Source: Bacteroidia bacterium (GTDB taxonomy: Bacteria; Bacteroidota; Bacteroidia; Bacteroidales; Azobacteroidaceae). From it: 55,898 nt of DNA. The stretch is from positions 1-55,898 of the forward strand of contig BNYG01000013.1 of assembly GCA_026000155.1 (NCBI GenBank), in the 5' to 3' direction. This document shows positions 52,542-55,898 of this stretch, piece after piece. Below the pieces are notes generated by a model. It did not search any database and had not been told where the DNA came from. It saw only the letters and a list, made by a program, of their open reading frames with translations. Each line of letters opens with the position of its first letter. Position 1 is the first letter of the stretch. A program made the translations under genes and the position numbers.

Positions 52542-52632
52542 TGTCATTGCGGGCTTGACCCGCAATCTTCTGCTAATTGTTAAACTCTTATTAACGGACT
52601 TCATGGGATTGCGGGTCAAGCCCGCAATGACA
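52542..52632. repeat. Full 91-bp palindromic element between nuoCD and nuoH
   Basis: Begins TGTCATTGCGGGCTTGACCC, ends CCCGCAATGACA; core CTGCTAAT-TGTTAAACTCTTATTAACG-GACTTC. It starts 13 bp upstream of the nuoH start codon on the transcribed strand and could block the ribosome-binding region by folding. Confidence 0.92.
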
Positions 52633-52639
52633 AGTGTTG

Positions 52640-54274
52640 CTACCTGTCAATGCACGGTACAACATAATCCAACGAACCTCCCAACATAATCAAATCCGCT
52701 ACCTTGGTGCCTACCGCAATACTTTTCAAGGTATTCACCAAAGTCATGCAGGGTGAACGGAATTTAATGCGATAGGGTGATTTATCTCCTTTACTATTGA
52801 TATAGACATCAAATTCGCCGCGAGCGCCTTCTACCCTCTGGTGAAATTCGCCTTCGGGAAGTTTGATAATCGCTTTTGTCTTAGCGGCATAAGCGCCTCC
52901 CGGTATATTGTCTATCAATTGTTCAATAATTTTCAACGATTCCTCGATTTCATCCAAACGGATAATGTAGCGGTCGAAAGTCAAACCGTCCGAGCGAAGT
53001 ACTTCCTTGAAATCGGCATGACGATAGGCAGCATACGGTTCGATTTTACGGACATCGTTGCTCCAACCGGAAGCGCGTCCTGTGGGGCCTGTCGCTCCCA
53101 AAGAAATCGCCTGTTCCTTGCTCAAATAACCAACACCTTCCATACGGTCGCGTGCAATCGGATTGCCGGTGAATAGTAAGTGATGTTCTTTCAGCATCTT
53201 GCGCATATAAGGAATAAATTCTTTGACTCTCTTTTGGAAATTCGGATGAATATCGTTCATTACTCCGCCAATCACACTGTAATTCGCCATCAAACGACCG
53301 CCGCACGTTTCCTCAAAAATATCCATGATTTTCTCGCGGTCGCGCATACCGTAAACGAAAGCCGTAATCGAACCCATATCCATTGCCATACAACCCCAAC
53401 CCAATAAGTGGGAGGCAACGCGAGTCAATTCATCAATAATAGTCCGGATATAATGTGCCCGTTCGGGAACGTCCAATTCCAAGCCTTTTTCAACAGCCAA
53501 ACAGGTTCCGTGGCGGTTGATGGTTCCGGAAAGATAGTCCAAACGGTCTGTCAAATGCAATATCTGCGGATAAGTATAGGCTTCGCTCATCTTTTCAATG
53601 CCGCGATGAATGTAACCGAAGTTCGGATCCACTTTTTTGATCATTTCGCCTTCCAATGAAACGCGGAGGTGAAGCACCCCGTGAGTCGCCGGGTGTTGGG
53701 GGCCAAAATTGACGATATATTCTTCCGCATCAAACAATTTATGAACATTGTCCTGTTTTTCACCCACCACCATTTCGATGACCGGCATATTTTCCATATC
53801 ATTCAAATCCTCATTGCACAATGGAATAGGATTTAATTCCGGATTGGTATCGTAATCTTTCCGCAAGGGATAACCGTTCCAATCCTGGCGCAAAAACAAA
53901 CGGCGCATATCTTGATTGTTCACAAACCGAATGCCAAAAAAGTCATGCACTTCGCGTTCGTACAATCCGGCCGATTCCCAAAGATCGGAAATCGAATCGA
54001 TTTGCGGATCTTCCCGGTCGTCCGTAGCTGTTTTTAATGCTATAATATAGGAAGGGTATTGTGTAGCAGAGAGATAATAAATCACGCCCAGATTATCGCC
54101 GTAATCCATTCCTACCACATCCATCAGGAAATCGAAAGATAATTTGTCGTTCTTCTTTAAGAAAGAAGCGGCTTCGTAGAGATTTTCTTTGGGGACAGAA
54201 ACGGTGTATGTTTTGTCTTTTAGCCCGGTGGTAGCAAAAGGGAGCTTGGACAGTAGTTCGTCGATTACTTTCAT
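52640..54274 (-). CDS. nuoCD: NADH-quinone oxidoreductase subunits C and D (fused)
   Basis: A 544-residue fusion. The C part (about 1-150) has SIYDLWESAGLYEREVHDFF-like sequence (SISDLWESAGLYEREVHDFF); the D part (about 165-544) contains NFGPQHPATHGVLHLRVSLE, GYIHRGIEKMSEAYTYPQIL and GRASGWSNDVRKIEPYAAYR, near the quinone site. It ends SLDYVVPCIDR. It starts with an ATGA overlap with nuoB. C-D fusion is common in this phylum and in enterobacteria. Confidence 0.96.
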   Translation of the reverse strand: MKVIDELLSKLPFATTGLKDKTYTVSVPKENLYEAASFLKKNDKLSFDFLMDVVGMDYGDNLGVIYYLSATQYPSYIIALKTATDDREDPQIDSISDLWESAGLYEREVHDFFGIRFVNNQDMRRLFLRQDWNGYPLRKDYDTNPELNPIPLCNEDLNDMENMPVIEMVVGEKQDNVHKLFDAEEYIVNFGPQHPATHGVLHLRVSLEGEMIKKVDPNFGYIHRGIEKMSEAYTYPQILHLTDRLDYLSGTINRHGTCLAVEKGLELDVPERAHYIRTIIDELTRVASHLLGWGCMAMDMGSITAFVYGMRDREKIMDIFEETCGGRLMANYSVIGGVMNDIHPNFQKRVKEFIPYMRKMLKEHHLLFTGNPIARDRMEGVGYLSKEQAISLGATGPTGRASGWSNDVRKIEPYAAYRHADFKEVLRSDGLTFDRYIIRLDEIEESLKIIEQLIDNIPGGAYAAKTKAIIKLPEGEFHQRVEGARGEFDVYINSKGDKSPYRIKFRSPCMTLVNTLKSIAVGTKVADLIMLGGSLDYVVPCIDR

Positions 54275-54918
54275 TGGTCGCCTCCTTTCGTTGTTTCCGT
54301 TGGTAGAGACAGGGCATGCCCTGTCTCTACGGGTTCGTTATTTTCAATTGGATGAGGCTGTTTCGGCAGTTTAAAAAACTCCTGCATCTTGATTTTCCTC
54401 GACAATTGCATCATGCCATAAATCATAGCATCCGGTCTGGGCGGGCAACCGGGAATATACACATCCACCGGAATAATTTGATCGACTCCCATCACCGTGT
54501 GGTACGAGCTTTTGAACGGGCCGCCGCTAATCGCACAGCTGCCGAAAGCCATCACATATTTGGGTTCAGCCATCTGGTCGTACAAGCGTTTCAATACCGG
54601 CGCCATTTTGTGCACGATCGTTCCGCAACAGAAAATCACATCCGCCTGGCGGGGACTGTTGCGGGTAACTTCCCAGCCGAAACGGGCAAAATCGTAGCGG
54701 GCAGCGCCCAAACACATAAATTCAATACCGCAACAACTGGTAGCAAACGTCAAGGGCCAAACCGAATTGGAACGGCCCCAGTTAATCAGGTCATCCAATT
54801 TGGCGATAGCAATATTCACGCCGTTGGCTTTCAGTTCTTTCACATATTCTTCGAGGTATTCATTTTCCTTGAAATCCTCGTACTTCATGTTCTTGATAGA
54901 AATATTTTTTACTTCCAT
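54271..54918 (-). CDS. nuoB: NADH-quinone oxidoreductase subunit B with a palindrome-derived C-terminus
   Basis: A 215-residue protein from the ATG at 54918 (a longer frame would run over nuoA). Cluster N2 ligands are C62 and C63 (TSCCGIEF), C128 (FGSCA) and C158 (PGCPPRP). The enzyme passes electrons to quinone at this cluster. The conserved body ends near KQPHPI; the last residues NNEPVETGHALSLPTETTKG are unusual, and the PVETGHALSLP part is encoded by a 28-bp perfect palindrome. It overlaps nuoA by 10 bp and nuoCD by 4 bp. Confidence 0.95.
   Translation of the reverse strand: MEVKNISIKNMKYEDFKENEYLEEYVKELKANGVNIAIAKLDDLINWGRSNSVWPLTFATSCCGIEFMCLGAARYDFARFGWEVTRNSPRQADVIFCCGTIVHKMAPVLKRLYDQMAEPKYVMAFGSCAISGGPFKSSYHTVMGVDQIIPVDVYIPGCPPRPDAMIYGMMQLSRKIKMQEFFKLPKQPHPIENNEPVETGHALSLPTETTKGGDQ
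54303..54330. repeat. 28-bp perfect palindrome inside nuoB
   Basis: GTAGAGACAGGGCA followed directly by its reverse complement. It is read in frame without a stop near the 3' end of nuoB and is not related to the 91-bp family by sequence. Confidence 0.85.
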
Positions 54919-55262
54919 TGCAAAGCTCCTTTCTTCCAAGCATAAGCCAAACCAAGCGTCAGAATGACAAAAAAGAAGGCCATGCACACTAGACCTTGTG
55001 TTCCCAAATCTCGCATGATAGTTGCCCACGGAAACAGCAGCACCGTTTCCACGTCAAATACCAAATATAAAATAGCGAACAAGTAATAACCCACCTTAAA
55101 TTGCGTCCAGGAAGTACCGCGAGTCGGGATACCGCACTCGTAGGGTTCCCCTTTGAGGGGGTTGGTAGATTTCGGGGCGAGCAACCAAGCAATCAGCAGG
55201 GCCGCCACCACCATAATAATAGCCGTCAACAAAACGACCAGAAATAATGCAGAATTACTCAT
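54909..55262 (-). CDS. nuoA: NADH-quinone oxidoreductase subunit A
   Basis: A 117-residue subunit with three membrane helices. Conserved motifs are KGEPYECGIPTRGTSWTQFK (Cys in the quinone-coupling loop) and YLVFDVETVLLFPWA. It is the first gene of the operon, with a consensus promoter about 49 bp upstream. Confidence 0.96.
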   Translation of the reverse strand: MSNSALFLVVLLTAIIMVVAALLIAWLLAPKSTNPLKGEPYECGIPTRGTSWTQFKVGYYLFAILYLVFDVETVLLFPWATIMRDLGTQGLVCMAFFFVILTLGLAYAWKKGALQWK

Positions 55263-55310
55263 AAGAGTACTATTTTGTTAATCTGTTTTATGCTTTCTGT
55301 GATTCGAGCG

Positions 55311-55342
55311 CAAAAGTATAAACTATTTGTCAGGGATGCAAA
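55311..55342 (-). promoter_or_regulatory. Promoter of the nuo operon
   Basis: On the minus strand: TTTG (55339-55342), 20 bp, TACTTTTG (55311-55318). It leaves a leader of about 40 nt before nuoA. Confidence 0.75.
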
Positions 55343-55454
55343 GATTTTAAGAATAAATTTACGCAGTGATTAAATGTACATGCCATAAAAAAACTCGAAA
55401 AATTAAAATTCCCCAAAACATTTTTTGTTTAAATATAAATTTATAATCCTATTT

Positions 55455-55600
55455 TGTCATGGCGGTTTCTCGACCTTGCTCGAAATGACGTTGCTTGACC
55501 CGCCATCCCATGATGTCCGTTAAACACTATTTCTGCAAATAATGACAAAAGCCGATTAACGTTTATCAGGAGATTTCTCGCTACGCTCGAAATGACGACA
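55455..55600. repeat. Degenerate, nested palindromic elements
   Basis: The arm TGTCATGGCGG is broken by TTTCTCGACCTTGCTCGAAA, then resumes GCTTGACCCGCCATCCC and the core GATGTCCGTTAA; a second TTTCTCGCTACGCTCGAAAT lies further on. This looks like another short repeat inserted in a copy of the 91-bp family. It lies in the gene-free 55263-55898 interval, which holds no coding frame that I can support apart from a possible leader peptide. Confidence 0.7.
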
Positions 55601-55715
55601 CTCGTAGGGGGTGAAACGGGAGGAGGAATCTCTTGTTAAGCCGTTAAACAGCTAATTTTTATAGTACCTGAAAAAAATAATTAACCAAAACGTGGGTTAA
55701 TTAAAAAAATTTGCG

Positions 55716-55723
55716 TACCTTTG
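55716..55723 (+). promoter_or_regulatory. -7 box of a promoter for a gene beyond the window
   Basis: TACCTTTG matches TAnnTTTG; no clear -33 box. It points to the right and would start a transcript with a structured leader. Confidence 0.5.
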
Positions 55724-55750
55724 CATTGTTAAACTTTAGTCCGAAAAATG

Positions 55751-55779
55751 CTGTCACTTCTTAAGTGCCAGTTTTTTTT
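55751..55779 (+). terminator. Terminator-like hairpin in the leader at the window end
   Basis: CTGTCACTT and AAGTGCCAG form a 9-bp stem with one mismatch and a 3-nt loop, followed by eight T residues. It lies only about 28 bp after the -7 box, so most transcripts could stop there unless the hairpin is overridden. A 15-codon frame MLSLLKCQFFLPNCH starts at 55748 and covers it. Confidence 0.65.
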
Positions 55780-55898
55780 GCCAAATTGTCATTAAAATGC
55801 TCATTTCCGCCTTTTTAAGTTTTAAATATTTTAAGCGAAAAGGATGCAGCATTGCTGAAACCAAGACATTTAAAATATAAAATTTTGACAGTTTTGTC

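Noticed and set aside
22020..52632. Repeats as a CRISPR array
   Set aside because: The copies are thousands of bases apart, are palindromic over their whole length and have no regular spacers or cas genes nearby.
54919..55029. Upstream extension of NuoB
   Set aside because: It overlaps nuoA in another frame; the conserved start region begins at MEVKNISIKN.

Overview
The window looks like chromosome of a Bacteroidales-type member of Bacteroidota. Supporting features are promoters of the TTTG-N19-21-TAnnTTTG type, scarce Shine-Dalgarno sites, TlpA/DUF4369 and DUF3078 proteins, TonB-type energy transducers with a GG-x-LMKWL-x-YP C-terminal domain, DUF1080 proteins, and a nuo operon with fused nuoCD and no nuoEFG. 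The family or genus cannot be fixed from the sequence; a Dysgonomonadaceae/Porphyromonadaceae-like organism is a guess.

Layout. 1-11.2 kb is housekeeping: a TlpA-like thioredoxin, ruvA, a Gfo/Idh/MocA oxidoreductase, a DUF3298 protein, the Na+/H+ antiporter nhaD overlapping mtaB (tRNA methylthiotransferase) and a GT2 glycosyltransferase, a PBP4-type carboxypeptidase, and a TPR lipoprotein with a LuxR-like C-terminus. tRNA-Lys(UUU) follows. 11.7-15.4 kb is an accessory island: IS110 remnant, signal-peptidase-II-like protein, EFR1-type flavodoxin/ferredoxin, DUF2867, broken GNAT, kinase-like protein. 15.5-22.4 kb (minus strand) is the S10 ribosomal operon from rpsJ to rpsN; it stops at rpsN, before the usual rpsH-rplF-rplR-rpsE part. 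22.6-28.2 kb is a second accessory island: zeta toxin pair, a GTPase/lipoprotein operon, and intact and decayed toxin-antitoxin modules. 28.3-37.9 kb holds sugar oxidoreductase/DUF1080 genes, a RelE-like pair, DUF3078, an MBL hydrolase and gcvP. 37.9-45.0 kb (minus strand) is a Ton-type energy-transduction operon: exbB, two exbD, two tonB, a small membrane protein, a PstS-like lipoprotein and a TPR protein. 45.2-55.3 kb (minus strand) is nuoA-B-CD-H-I-J-K-L-M-N.

The most distinctive feature is a dispersed palindromic element of 91 bp (TGTCA to TGACA), or 93 bp if the C/G pair just outside is counted. Each end is a hairpin, and a small GTTAA/TTAAC hairpin sits in the middle. Six full-size copies lie in the window: between rpsJ and rplC, upstream of gcvP, inside gcvP in frame (about 31 codons), between the PstS-like gene and its neighbour, and twice inside the nuo operon. 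Shortened or nested copies lie at 1916, 28239, 34029, 37123 and 55455. The central loop occurs in both orientations relative to the flanks. A different 28-bp perfect palindrome lies in frame near the end of nuoB, and a third inverted repeat supplies the stop codon of the GT2 gene.

The S10 operon is boxed in by accessory DNA on both sides. A 49-bp direct repeat carrying its apparent promoter (-7 box TAACTTTG) is duplicated on either side of the zeta toxin module, so toxin and ribosomal operon seem to be driven by copies of the same promoter. Best candidates for something undescribed are this frame-compatible element family, the promoter-duplicating toxin insertion, and the five-gene GTPase/lipoprotein cluster at 24.07-26.36 kb. 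All functional statements are inferred from sequence motifs; no database search was run.
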